From assembly GCA_023258655.1 (NCBI GenBank), contig JALQWO010000022.1:1-14174 (forward strand): a stretch of 14,174 bases of DNA, in the 5' to 3' direction. The number at the start of each line of letters is the position of its first letter. Positions within the stretch are counted from its first letter, which is position 1. The DNA comes from Bacteroidia bacterium. Lineage in GTDB: Bacteria > Bacteroidota > Bacteroidia > NS11-12g > UBA955. Made by a program: the position numbers and the translations under genes. The notes under the pieces are model-generated. The model ran no database searches, was not told the origin of the DNA, and saw nothing but the letters and a program-made list of their open reading frames with translations. Shown here one piece after another: positions 1-5,569 of the stretch.

Positions 1-1192
1 TGGTTACGAAGAAATCGTAATCACCGTTAAATGTAACATCATAGGCATTTTGCGATACAGGAAAATCGCTACTACGGGTTGATCCCATTAAATACAAATT
101 ATCCAAGGAATCGGTCACCATGGAGTGAGGCTGGTCATTGTTCGACCCTCCCAAATAAGTACAAAACAGCAATTTATCGCCCGATTTATTAAACTTCAAA
201 ATGGCCGCATCGCGAGAACCGCCATAGCCCAAATCCTCATCCACGCCACCACCAAAATCAAACTGTGCAGCCCCTGGCGTAACCGGCAATCCAATGTCAA
301 AAACAGTTCCTCCGGCATAACCATTTCCAAGATCATCATAAGTCCCTGTGCAACCAAAATTGTCCGCCCGCGAGCCTGTGTATGTGCTAAAAACAAGGAT
401 GGGATCAATGACCAAAACATCTTGTCGGTGCAAGGGAATATTGTCAAATCCCATTACAATCCCCTCCGTCTCATCGCCCAGGTTTGATAAGGCTTTGTTG
501 ATCCTGTATTCCACGCCTTGGAACTGAGGCAATTCACCGGCGGACCGCCTCTGCCAATAAACGCTGGGAATGGATTCTACCCACTGAAACCAAGGTGTAG
601 TAATACTACAACGATTGTTCTGAAGAGAAAATCCAGTCTGACCTTGATACATCCATTGAATGGCGCCCGCATCAGCGGAGGGCGAAATGATCCAGTTGTA
701 TTTGATTGTGCCTTGGTAGGATAGCAATTGCAAATCGATCCCTGGCCAAACATTGCGAACCATCAATTCACTGTATTTGTGGGCATTCAGAACAGCTTTT
801 GGGGATTTCCCTTTGTAGAAATTGTAATATGTTTCCGATACTGTCCCTCCTCCGCTTGCCGTTATCAACGGGTTACTTTTGAGGAATTTCAAGAAAACTG
901 CATGGGTATTGACAGCAGTTGAAACCACTGTTCTCTCATGGAGTAATTCTGTGGCAGCGGTATCCAATAAGTTCAAAACAAAACCCTCATTGGTTAACCA
1001 AAAATCTCCAACTGAAAGATCCGCTTTGGCGAGTACCCGAGAAGGCCATTGGCCTTGATTTACAAAAAATATGGGTTTGTTCTCTGGAACTGGTTTGCCA
1101 ATATTGGCCTTCGACAAGCACAGACACCCTAGGCCAATCAACAACAAAAGAACCTTTTTCAGTGGGTGTTGTATTTGACGGCTTTGGGTCAT
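1..1192 (-). CDS. Exported SBBP-repeat / DUF7948-type surface protein, N-terminal part (runs off left edge)
   Basis: An uninterrupted minus-strand frame of 397 codons starts at the ATG at 1192-1190 and is still open at base 1, so the C-terminus is missing. The N-terminus looks like a Sec signal peptide: Lys12-Lys13, then a hydrophobic run VLLLLIGLGCLCL and Ser-Lys-Ala near residue 29. There is no good lipobox. Residues about 40-260 resemble the DUF7948 module of Bacteroidota cell-surface proteins, with an FVNQGQWP motif (43-50), a WPGIDL motif (149-154) and IKYNWIISP (163-171). Residues about 328-397 look like a beta-propeller SBBP repeat, with AAILKFNKSGD, FCTYLGG, DNLYLMGSTRSSDFP and QNAYD. 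Family relatives are usually large and often end in a type IX secretion sorting domain, which would lie outside the window. The start is chosen because the signal peptide follows it directly. Function is unknown; adhesion or a surface scaffold is only a guess. Confidence 0.85.
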   Translation of the reverse strand, partial: MTQSRQIQHPLKKVLLLLIGLGCLCLSKANIGKPVPENKPIFFVNQGQWPSRVLAKADLSVGDFWLTNEGFVLNLLDTAATELLHERTVVSTAVNTHAVFLKFLKSNPLITASGGGTVSETYYNFYKGKSPKAVLNAHKYSELMVRNVWPGIDLQLLSYQGTIKYNWIISPSADAGAIQWMYQGQTGFSLQNNRCSITTPWFQWVESIPSVYWQRRSAGELPQFQGVEYRINKALSNLGDETEGIVMGFDNIPLHRQDVLVIDPILVFSTYTGSRADNFGCTGTYDDLGNGYAGGTVFDIGLPVTPGAAQFDFGGGVDEDLGYGGSRDAAILKFNKSGDKLLFCTYLGGSNNDQPHSMVTDSLDNLYLMGSTRSSDFPVSQNAYDVTFNGDYDFFVT

Positions 1193-1298
1193 TGTAAACG
1201 ATGGTATTTATACAAATTTCGGTGATTTTCAGCAGCTTTCTGCTATTTGTTCGATGAATGGACAGTTTAGAAGCGATTCATGTTGCAAGAACCACCAT

Positions 1299-1306
1299 TA
1301 TCTTTG
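1299..1306 (+). promoter_or_regulatory. Candidate -7 box (TATCTTTG) of fmt
   Basis: TATCTTTG matches the Bacteroidota -7 consensus TAnnTTTG exactly. It ends only five bases before the fmt ATG, so transcription from it would start at or next to the start codon and give a leaderless or nearly leaderless mRNA. No convincing TTTG -33 element lies 19-21 bases upstream; the nearest TTG (1283-1285) is too close. The assignment therefore rests on the -7 box and its position. Confidence 0.4.
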
Positions 1307-1311
1307 TCGAC

Positions 1312-2232
1312 ATGTCTCGCCACAAATTGCGTATTGTATTTTTTGGAACACCTGATTTTGCAGCTACTAGTTTGTCGGCAATGGTAGCGGCGGGATTTCA
1401 GGTAGTATGTGTGGTCACGGCGGTTGATAAACCGGTAGGTAGAGGCCAAAAAATCGGTGAAAGTGCCGTAAAAAAGACAGCCCAATCGTTGGGAATTCCT
1501 ACGCTTCAACCACCCAATTTAAAATCATCATTATTCATAGAATCCCTAGCAAGTTATCGCCCAGATTTGGGTGTTGTGATTGCATTTCGCATGTTGCCAG
1601 AGGTAGTTTGGAGCATGCCTCGACTGGGTACTATGAACTTACACGGTTCACTTCTCCCCAACTATCGGGGGGCCGCGCCAATACATCACGCAATCATCAA
1701 TGGAGAGAGAAAAACGGGAGTAACAACCTTTTTCCTAAAACATGAAATTGATACGGGTGATATTGTTTCATCCGTGGAAATGGACATCGGTGAGGACGAA
1801 ACTGTGGGAGAATTGCATGATCGAATGATGCATACAGGTGCCAACTTGATGGTAAATACCCTCAACCAAATTGAAGAAGGCCATTATCAAACCATGCCGC
1901 AACCTGTCATCAGCAACAGCAAGGTGGCGCCCAAACTCCATCGCAACTTTTGCGAATTAACAACAGATCTCACTGTTCAAGACTTCCACAACAAACTACG
2001 TGGATTGTCGCCCAGTCCAGGTGCATGGATGAAAACACCCTTTGGCGAAATGAAGTTCTTGCAGGGTAAAATCCTCTCTAAGGGGATAGAGCAAGATGCA
2101 TTGGGTGCGATTATTTCAGACAAGCGCTTTTTGATTCGATTGTCTGATGGCGATTATGAGATTCTCCAATTACAAGCACCGGGGAAACCCAAAATGGCTT
2201 CCAAGGATTTCATCAACGGAATAAAAATTTGA
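1312..2232 (+). CDS. fmt: Methionyl-tRNA formyltransferase
   Basis: Formylates the methionine of initiator tRNA using 10-formyltetrahydrofolate, in the cytoplasm, to prime translation initiation. The protein has 306 residues, normal for Fmt. The N-terminal Rossmann-like formyltransferase domain begins with RIVFFGTPDFA (7-17). The catalytic core shows Asn109, His111 in NLHGSLLPNYRGAAP (109-123), and Asp147 in HEIDTGD (144-150), corresponding to the Asn-His-Asp set of the family. The C-terminal tRNA-binding domain (about 205-306) includes KLRGLSPSPGAWM. An ATG at 1312 is preferred to the in-frame ATG at 1258 because homologues begin just before the first beta strand and because a TAnnTTTG box lies between the two starts. 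It is divergent from the exported protein to its left and followed by a 155-base gap, so it is probably transcribed alone. Confidence 0.96.
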   Translation: MSRHKLRIVFFGTPDFAATSLSAMVAAGFQVVCVVTAVDKPVGRGQKIGESAVKKTAQSLGIPTLQPPNLKSSLFIESLASYRPDLGVVIAFRMLPEVVWSMPRLGTMNLHGSLLPNYRGAAPIHHAIINGERKTGVTTFFLKHEIDTGDIVSSVEMDIGEDETVGELHDRMMHTGANLMVNTLNQIEEGHYQTMPQPVISNSKVAPKLHRNFCELTTDLTVQDFHNKLRGLSPSPGAWMKTPFGEMKFLQGKILSKGIEQDALGAIISDKRFLIRLSDGDYEILQLQAPGKPKMASKDFINGIKI

Positions 2233-2375
2233 TTTTTTTATTCATTTATGCGGTAAAAATTTGCATTTACCAAAATTATTGTATTCTTTCACGGCAGAAA
2301 TTCTTAGCAAAACGCCTATAAGTCAAAAAATACTCAACTAAAAACTTGCTTTATTAAAACCACATTTTAACCTGC

Positions 2376-2382
2376 AAGGAGG
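2376..2382 (+). promoter_or_regulatory. Strong Shine-Dalgarno of the ECF sigma gene
   Basis: AAGGAGG is a seven-base perfect match to the anti-Shine-Dalgarno and sits five to six bases before the ATG at 2388, which is optimal spacing. Other starts in this window have nothing comparable. Bacteroidota ribosomes normally hide the 16S rRNA tail, so a strong site here is unusual and may be regulatory. Confidence 0.75.
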
Positions 2383-2387
2383 GTATT

Positions 2388-2969
2388 ATGACTACACCAT
2401 TGATCTCAGACGGCGTGCTGATTAAACGTTACATCGACGGTAACAACGCAGCATTCGAAACATTGCTCAAACGCCACAGGACCAGAATTCTGTCCAGCAT
2501 TTATTTGCTTGTTGGCGATCGCTACTTGGCTGAGGATATTTTCCAAGAAACCTTCATCAAGGTGATTCACAGTATACAGCATGGCAAATACAATCACGAG
2601 GACAAATTCTTGCCATGGGCTCTGCGGATCGCGAGAAACATGAGCATCGACTCAATACGTTCACGCAAGCGCATGCCTGTTGTGGTTGATACAGATGGTA
2701 GAGACGTTTTTGATGCAATGGGTATCAGTGTGAGCAGTCAAGAAGATCAAAGGGTCGCCAAAGACGAGATTGAAATTCTCAAACAATGGATTTGGGAGCT
2801 ACCTGAAGACCAACGGGAAGTGCTGATATTGCGTCAATATGCCGATTTGAGTTTCAAAGAAATTGCAACCCTTACAGACACCAACATCAATACTTGCATT
2901 GGTCGCATGCACTATGCCATTCTCAATTTGAGAAAAAAGATGCAAAAAAGTGTAGTTCGGGTAAAATAA
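2388..2969 (+). CDS. ECF-subfamily RNA polymerase sigma factor
   Basis: A 193-residue sigma-70 family protein with only regions 2 and 4, the ECF layout. Region 2 spans about 24-94 and contains the core-binding stretch AEDIFQETFIKV (48-59) and the -10 recognition segment around LPWALRIARNMSIDSIRSRKR. After a linker, region 4 (about 131-184) has LPEDQREVLILRQYADLSF and a helix-turn-helix ending in NINTCIGRMHYAILNLRKK. It directs RNA polymerase to a set of promoters that cannot be read from this window. The start is fixed by the Shine-Dalgarno at 2376. Possible promoter elements lie upstream (TTTG at 2260-2263 and TATTCTTT at 2282-2289, 18 bases apart), but the match is weak. The stop lies 45 bases before the next small gene, a likely co-transcribed partner. 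The signal sensed is unknown. Confidence 0.93.
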   Translation: MTTPLISDGVLIKRYIDGNNAAFETLLKRHRTRILSSIYLLVGDRYLAEDIFQETFIKVIHSIQHGKYNHEDKFLPWALRIARNMSIDSIRSRKRMPVVVDTDGRDVFDAMGISVSSQEDQRVAKDEIEILKQWIWELPEDQREVLILRQYADLSFKEIATLTDTNINTCIGRMHYAILNLRKKMQKSVVRVK

Positions 2970-2988
2970 TCTGATTTAGGGCGCGTTA

Positions 2989-2996
2989 TATGTTTG
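2989..2996 (+). promoter_or_regulatory. Candidate -7 box (TATGTTTG) of the small gene after the sigma factor
   Basis: TATGTTTG matches TAnnTTTG exactly and ends 18 bases before the ATG at 3015, the same spacing as the rplU promoter has to its ATG. There is no clear -33 TTG at the right distance. If used, the small protein could be made independently of the sigma factor. Confidence 0.35.
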
Positions 2997-3014
2997 TTGT
3001 TAAAAGCAAACAAT

Positions 3015-3248
3015 ATGGCAAAACCACTATCCCACTCAGATTTATTGATGTATTTTTATGGTGAAGCAGACGCAGTGACTACTGCATATATCCAAGCCAA
3101 CATCGCTGAGAACCCGGATTGGTCCAACTATTTGAATGAGTTATACGAAGCCACATCAGACCTCGATGTATTGATGATTTCACCAGCGGCAACGACACTT
3201 TCTATCATTTTAGAAGAGAGCGACTCCAAGCTTTACCATTCGATTTAA
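3015..3248 (+). CDS. Small hypothetical protein downstream of ECF sigma factor; possible anti-sigma-like partner
   Basis: A 77-residue acidic protein beginning MAKPLSHSDLLMYFYGEAD. The segment HSDLLMYFYGE, followed by a helix with ENPDWSNYLNELYEA, resembles the N-terminal helical part of zf-HC2-type anti-sigma factors (typically a leucine-Tyr-x-x-Gly-Glu turn, then a helix with 'aeNP'). However, there are no cysteines, so no zinc site, and there is no transmembrane helix. The ATG at 3015 is preferred to an in-frame TTG at 2994, because it gives the anti-sigma-like N-terminus and because the TTG overlaps a TAnnTTTG box. Its place directly after the sigma gene suggests it binds or modulates that factor, but this is inference; no function is shown by sequence alone. 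Confidence 0.65.
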   Translation: MAKPLSHSDLLMYFYGEADAVTTAYIQANIAENPDWSNYLNELYEATSDLDVLMISPAATTLSIILEESDSKLYHSI

Positions 3249-3261
3249 TCTCCAAAACTGC

Positions 3262-3283
3262 CCGCGATTCACTAAATTCGCGG
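3262..3283 (+). promoter_or_regulatory. Inverted repeat touching the oxygenase start codon
   Basis: CCGCGA (3262-3267) and TCGCGG (3278-3283) form a perfect six-pair stem with a ten-base loop, ending one base before the ATG at 3285. It has no T-tract, so it is a poor intrinsic terminator. It could be an operator, a start-codon-masking hairpin, or a partial terminator for the sigma operon. TAAATTCG (3273-3280), one mismatch from TAnnTTTG, overlaps its right half, so a promoter and an operator could coincide here. Confidence 0.4.
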
Positions 3284-3284
3284 T

Positions 3285-4232
3285 ATGCAGTCAATACCCA
3301 AACTAGACTTATCGCATTTTACCCAGGGCTCATTGGAGCAAAAAAAGTCTTTTGTTGCCGAATTAGGACAGGCCTACGAGCAAATTGGTTTTGTGGCCAT
3401 TCGCAATCATGGTATCCCTCAACAGGTATTGACAGACTTGTATCGGGAGGTAAAGAACTTTTTTGAATTGCCGGAATCAGTAAAAATGCTGTACGACGAT
3501 AGTGCCGGTGGTGGACAACGGGGCTATACAGGTTTCGGTAGAGAACATGCGAAGAACCGAAATGCTGGGGATTTGAAAGAATTTTGGCATTTTGGCCAAT
3601 ATACTGAAGGCGCCGATGAGGATGTTCCCAATTATCCCGCCAACAAACAGGTTTCGGAATTACCAGATTTTAATAGGGCCGGCGAAGCCATTTACAAGGC
3701 GTTAGAAGGAACGGGCATTCAAATGCTTCGTGCCATAGCGCTTCATTTGGGATTGGATGAATTCTACTTCGACAACAAAGTGAAATATGGAAACAGCATT
3801 TTGAGAGCGATTCACTACCCTCCCATCCTTGAGGATCCTAAAGACGCGATTCGTGCTGGAGAACACGAGGACATCAATTTGATCACTTTATTGGTGGGTG
3901 CCAGTGCCGATGGCCTTGAAGTATTGAATAAAAACGGCGATTGGATTGGTGTAACCGAGGTAGAAGATCATATTGTGGTAAATGTTGGCGATATGTTGCA
4001 ACGCCTTACCAACGATCAACTAAAAAGCACTACTCACCGCGTAGTGAATCCACCCAGAGAACAATGGGGAACACCGCGATACAGCATTCCTTTCTTTTTG
4101 CACCCCCGACCAGAAGTTAGGTTGGATTGCTTACCACAGTGCATCACAGAAAACAACCCCAAGAAATATGAAGATTGCAGTGCAATGGAGTTTTTGATTG
4201 AACGATTGCGCGAAATTGGCTTGATCAAATAA
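3285..4232 (+). CDS. Fe(II)/2-oxoglutarate-dependent oxygenase, isopenicillin N synthase-like family
   Basis: A 315-residue cytoplasmic enzyme of the isopenicillin-N-synthase/flavonoid-oxygenase type. The N-terminal DIOX_N domain starts IPKLDLSHF (4-12) and contains IGFVAIRNHGIP (34-45). The catalytic double-stranded beta helix has the iron-binding triad His194-x-Asp196 (in GEHEDINLITLL) and His251 (in STTHRVVNP), with the Arg266-x-Ser268 pair (RYSIPFFLHP) that usually binds 2-oxoglutarate. All key residues are present, so it should be active. The real substrate cannot be read from sequence: the family ranges from antibiotic synthesis to amino-acid and hormone oxidation, and the neighbours give no biosynthetic context. 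The start is well supported because family members begin with this short strand. The gene ends exactly where the convergent thioesterase ends. Confidence 0.92.
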   Translation: MQSIPKLDLSHFTQGSLEQKKSFVAELGQAYEQIGFVAIRNHGIPQQVLTDLYREVKNFFELPESVKMLYDDSAGGGQRGYTGFGREHAKNRNAGDLKEFWHFGQYTEGADEDVPNYPANKQVSELPDFNRAGEAIYKALEGTGIQMLRAIALHLGLDEFYFDNKVKYGNSILRAIHYPPILEDPKDAIRAGEHEDINLITLLVGASADGLEVLNKNGDWIGVTEVEDHIVVNVGDMLQRLTNDQLKSTTHRVVNPPREQWGTPRYSIPFFLHPRPEVRLDCLPQCITENNPKKYEDCSAMEFLIERLREIGLIK

Positions 4233-4751
4233 TCACAAGAACAAATTCTTCAATTCTTGCGCATCCCCGGGTTTCATTTTACCTGCGAGGATCAGTCTCA
4301 CTTGTCGGCGACGCAAAGCACCTTCGTATTTCTCCACTTCGATCGCAGTTTCCGGTTCGATCGACGGAACAGTTACAGGTCTATGGCGAGAATCCAGTGC
4401 AACAAACGTATAGTATGCTTCATTTGATTTGAGTCGCTCCCCTTTGGGCAAATTCTCTGCAAACACCTCAATAAAAACTTCCATGCTCGAGTTAAATGCC
4501 CTGGTTACATAAGCTTTCAACGTGACTACGTCGCCCAAACGGATGCTTTCTTTGAACGAAACACTGTCAACAGAGGCGGTTACCACAATGTGGTTGCTGT
4601 GTTTTTGTGCCGCAATGGCTGCACAGATATCCATCCAATGCAACAATCGTCCCCCCATGAGGTTATTCAATGTATTCGTATCATTGGGCAATACGAGTTC
4701 ATTCATCAAGGTGAAAGAGTGTGAGGGTGTTTTGGATGTGGAAGTTGTCAT
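4233..4751 (-). CDS. Acyl-CoA thioesterase, hotdog fold (YciA/BACH type)
   Basis: A 172-residue single-hotdog protein that should hydrolyse acyl-CoA to free acid and CoA in the cytoplasm. Key segments are LPNDTNTLNNLMGGRLLHWMD (from about residue 21), which contains the Asn26 and Gly33-Gly34 turn and Asp41 at the start of the central helix, the usual active-site region, and then VTASVDSVSFKESIRLGDVV (58-76), typical of the family. Acyl chain preference is not readable. It lies downstream of rpmA but is separated from it by a strong terminator, and an exact TAnnTTTG box sits seven bases before its ATG, so it probably has its own transcript. Its stop codon abuts that of the opposite-strand oxygenase with no base between them. 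Confidence 0.92.
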   Translation of the reverse strand: MTTSTSKTPSHSFTLMNELVLPNDTNTLNNLMGGRLLHWMDICAAIAAQKHSNHIVVTASVDSVSFKESIRLGDVVTLKAYVTRAFNSSMEVFIEVFAENLPKGERLKSNEAYYTFVALDSRHRPVTVPSIEPETAIEVEKYEGALRRRQVRLILAGKMKPGDAQELKNLFL

Positions 4752-4758
4752 GGTGCTA

Positions 4759-4766
4759 CAAAAATA
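4759..4766 (-). promoter_or_regulatory. Candidate -7 box (TATTTTTG) of the thioesterase gene
   Basis: On the minus strand TATTTTTG matches TAnnTTTG and ends seven bases before the ATG at 4751. It is built from the T-tract of the rpmA terminator, so the match may simply reflect a run of T. No -33 TTG is present at the expected distance, which falls inside the terminator stem. Confidence 0.3.
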
Positions 4767-4795
4767 AAAAAGGGGAAGTCGCCTTCCCCTTTTTT
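4766..4795. terminator. Bidirectional rho-independent terminator after rpmA
   Basis: A perfect 13-pair palindrome: AAAAAAGGGGAAG (4766-4778), loop TCGC, then CTTCCCCTTTTTT (4783-4795). G/C pairs sit near the loop and A/T tracts flank on both sides, so it has a U-tract in either direction. It lies 18 bases past the rpmA stop and should end the rplU-rpmA transcript. Confidence 0.9.
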
Positions 4796-4813
4796 CATAA
4801 AATATTTAACGAA

Positions 4814-5071
4814 TTAAGCTTGTCCCACTACAGAAACAAAGCTTCTACCTTCTCTTCCTTTGCGGAAAACCACTACGCCATCAGCCAATGCGAACAAGGT
4901 GTGATCTTTACCAATGCCTACATTCACATCTGCATGGTGTTTGGTTCCACGCTGACGTACGATAATATTTCCTGCTTTCACTGCTTGTCCACCGAAGATC
5001 TTAACTCCAAGGCGTTTGCTGTGTGATTCTCTTCCGTTTTTGGTGCTACCCGCACCTTTTTTGTGTGCCAT
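4814..5071 (-). CDS. rpmA: 50S ribosomal protein bL27
   Basis: An 85-residue bL27, the large-subunit protein whose N-terminal tail reaches the peptidyl-transferase centre. It begins MAHKKGAGSTKNGR without the N-terminal extension that Firmicutes cleave, and contains the conserved KRLGVKIFGG (19-28) and IIVRQRGTKHHADVNVGIG blocks. It lies 14 bases downstream of rplU, in the classic rplU-rpmA operon, and is followed by a strong terminator. Confidence 0.98.
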   Translation of the reverse strand: MAHKKGAGSTKNGRESHSKRLGVKIFGGQAVKAGNIIVRQRGTKHHADVNVGIGKDHTLFALADGVVVFRKGREGRSFVSVVGQA

Positions 5072-5085
5072 GACGTTTACCTAAA

Positions 5086-5394
5086 TTAAGATTTGATGCT
5101 TTCTATTTTCAACAATGTCAAATAATGACGGAAACCGTTCATTTTCTGATAACCTTTTCTGCGCTTCTTTTTGAAAACCAATACTTTGTCACCCTTGCCA
5201 TGTTCTTTCACAGTGGCAGTAACTGAAGCACCAGCAACGGTGGGAGCTCCAACTTTGATTTTCTCTCCGCCTACCAATAATACTTTATTAAACTCTATGG
5301 TAGAGCCTGCTTCTGCTTGAAGGCGATTGACAACAAGATGCTTGTTCTCTTCTACCCTGTATTGCCTTCCGGCTATTTCAACAATGGCGTACAT
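5086..5394 (-). CDS. rplU: 50S ribosomal protein bL21
   Basis: A 102-residue bL21, a 23S rRNA-binding large-subunit protein. Family features are YAIVEIAGRQYRVEE (2-16), a central region with VLLVGGEKIKVGAP, and the basic C-terminal stretch FKKKRRKGYQKMNGFRHYLT. The ATG at 5394 is chosen over one ten codons upstream (5424), because homologues start MYAIVE and because the upstream ATG would place the -7 promoter box inside the coding region. It is first in the operon and is driven by the promoter at 5413-5443. Confidence 0.98.
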   Translation of the reverse strand: MYAIVEIAGRQYRVEENKHLVVNRLQAEAGSTIEFNKVLLVGGEKIKVGAPTVAGASVTATVKEHGKGDKVLVFKKKRRKGYQKMNGFRHYLTLLKIESIKS

Positions 5395-5412
5395 AATCCG
5401 TGATTTGGGCTG

Positions 5413-5443
5413 CAAAGATAGCAAAATTCAATAAACACAACAA
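5413..5443 (-). promoter_or_regulatory. Bacteroidota-type promoter of rplU-rpmA
   Basis: On the minus strand, TTG (5443-5441), a 20-base spacer and TATCTTTG (5420-5413) match the Bacteroidota housekeeping sigma consensus TTTG-N19-21-TAnnTTTG. The box ends 18 bases before the rplU ATG, giving a leader of roughly a dozen bases. Confidence 0.75.
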
Positions 5444-5569
5444 CATTATTCCGATTTTTATCACAAAAAAACAGAAACCCCCGTCCCTTTCATTTTTCGT
5501 TTCTTTTATTAGACAGTCCCAAAAACGGTGATTAACGTCAAAGTGGAAAGAAACATATTTGTAACATAC

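Noticed and set aside
1042..1056. Palindrome AAGGCC-ATT-GGCCTT
   Set aside because: It lies within the coding sequence of the exported protein, encoding the conserved Gly-Gln-Trp-Pro region, so codon content explains it.
125..1197. Four short plus-strand open frames and one minus-strand frame (196-447)
   Set aside because: They lie opposite or out of frame with the 397-codon minus-strand exported protein, which has a signal peptide and family motifs; the short frames have none.
1231..1244. Five-pair stem-loop (AGCAG-CTTT-CTGCT) between the divergent exported protein and fmt
   Set aside because: Too short to stand out from chance and with no T-tract; no partner feature supports it.
1258..1311. 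Upstream in-frame start for fmt
   Set aside because: It adds 18 residues with no homology to Fmt, and an exact promoter box lies inside the extension.
4339..4366. Direct repeat of TTCGATCG about 20 bases apart
   Set aside because: It lies inside the thioesterase coding region and there are only two copies; no array or mobile element surrounds it.
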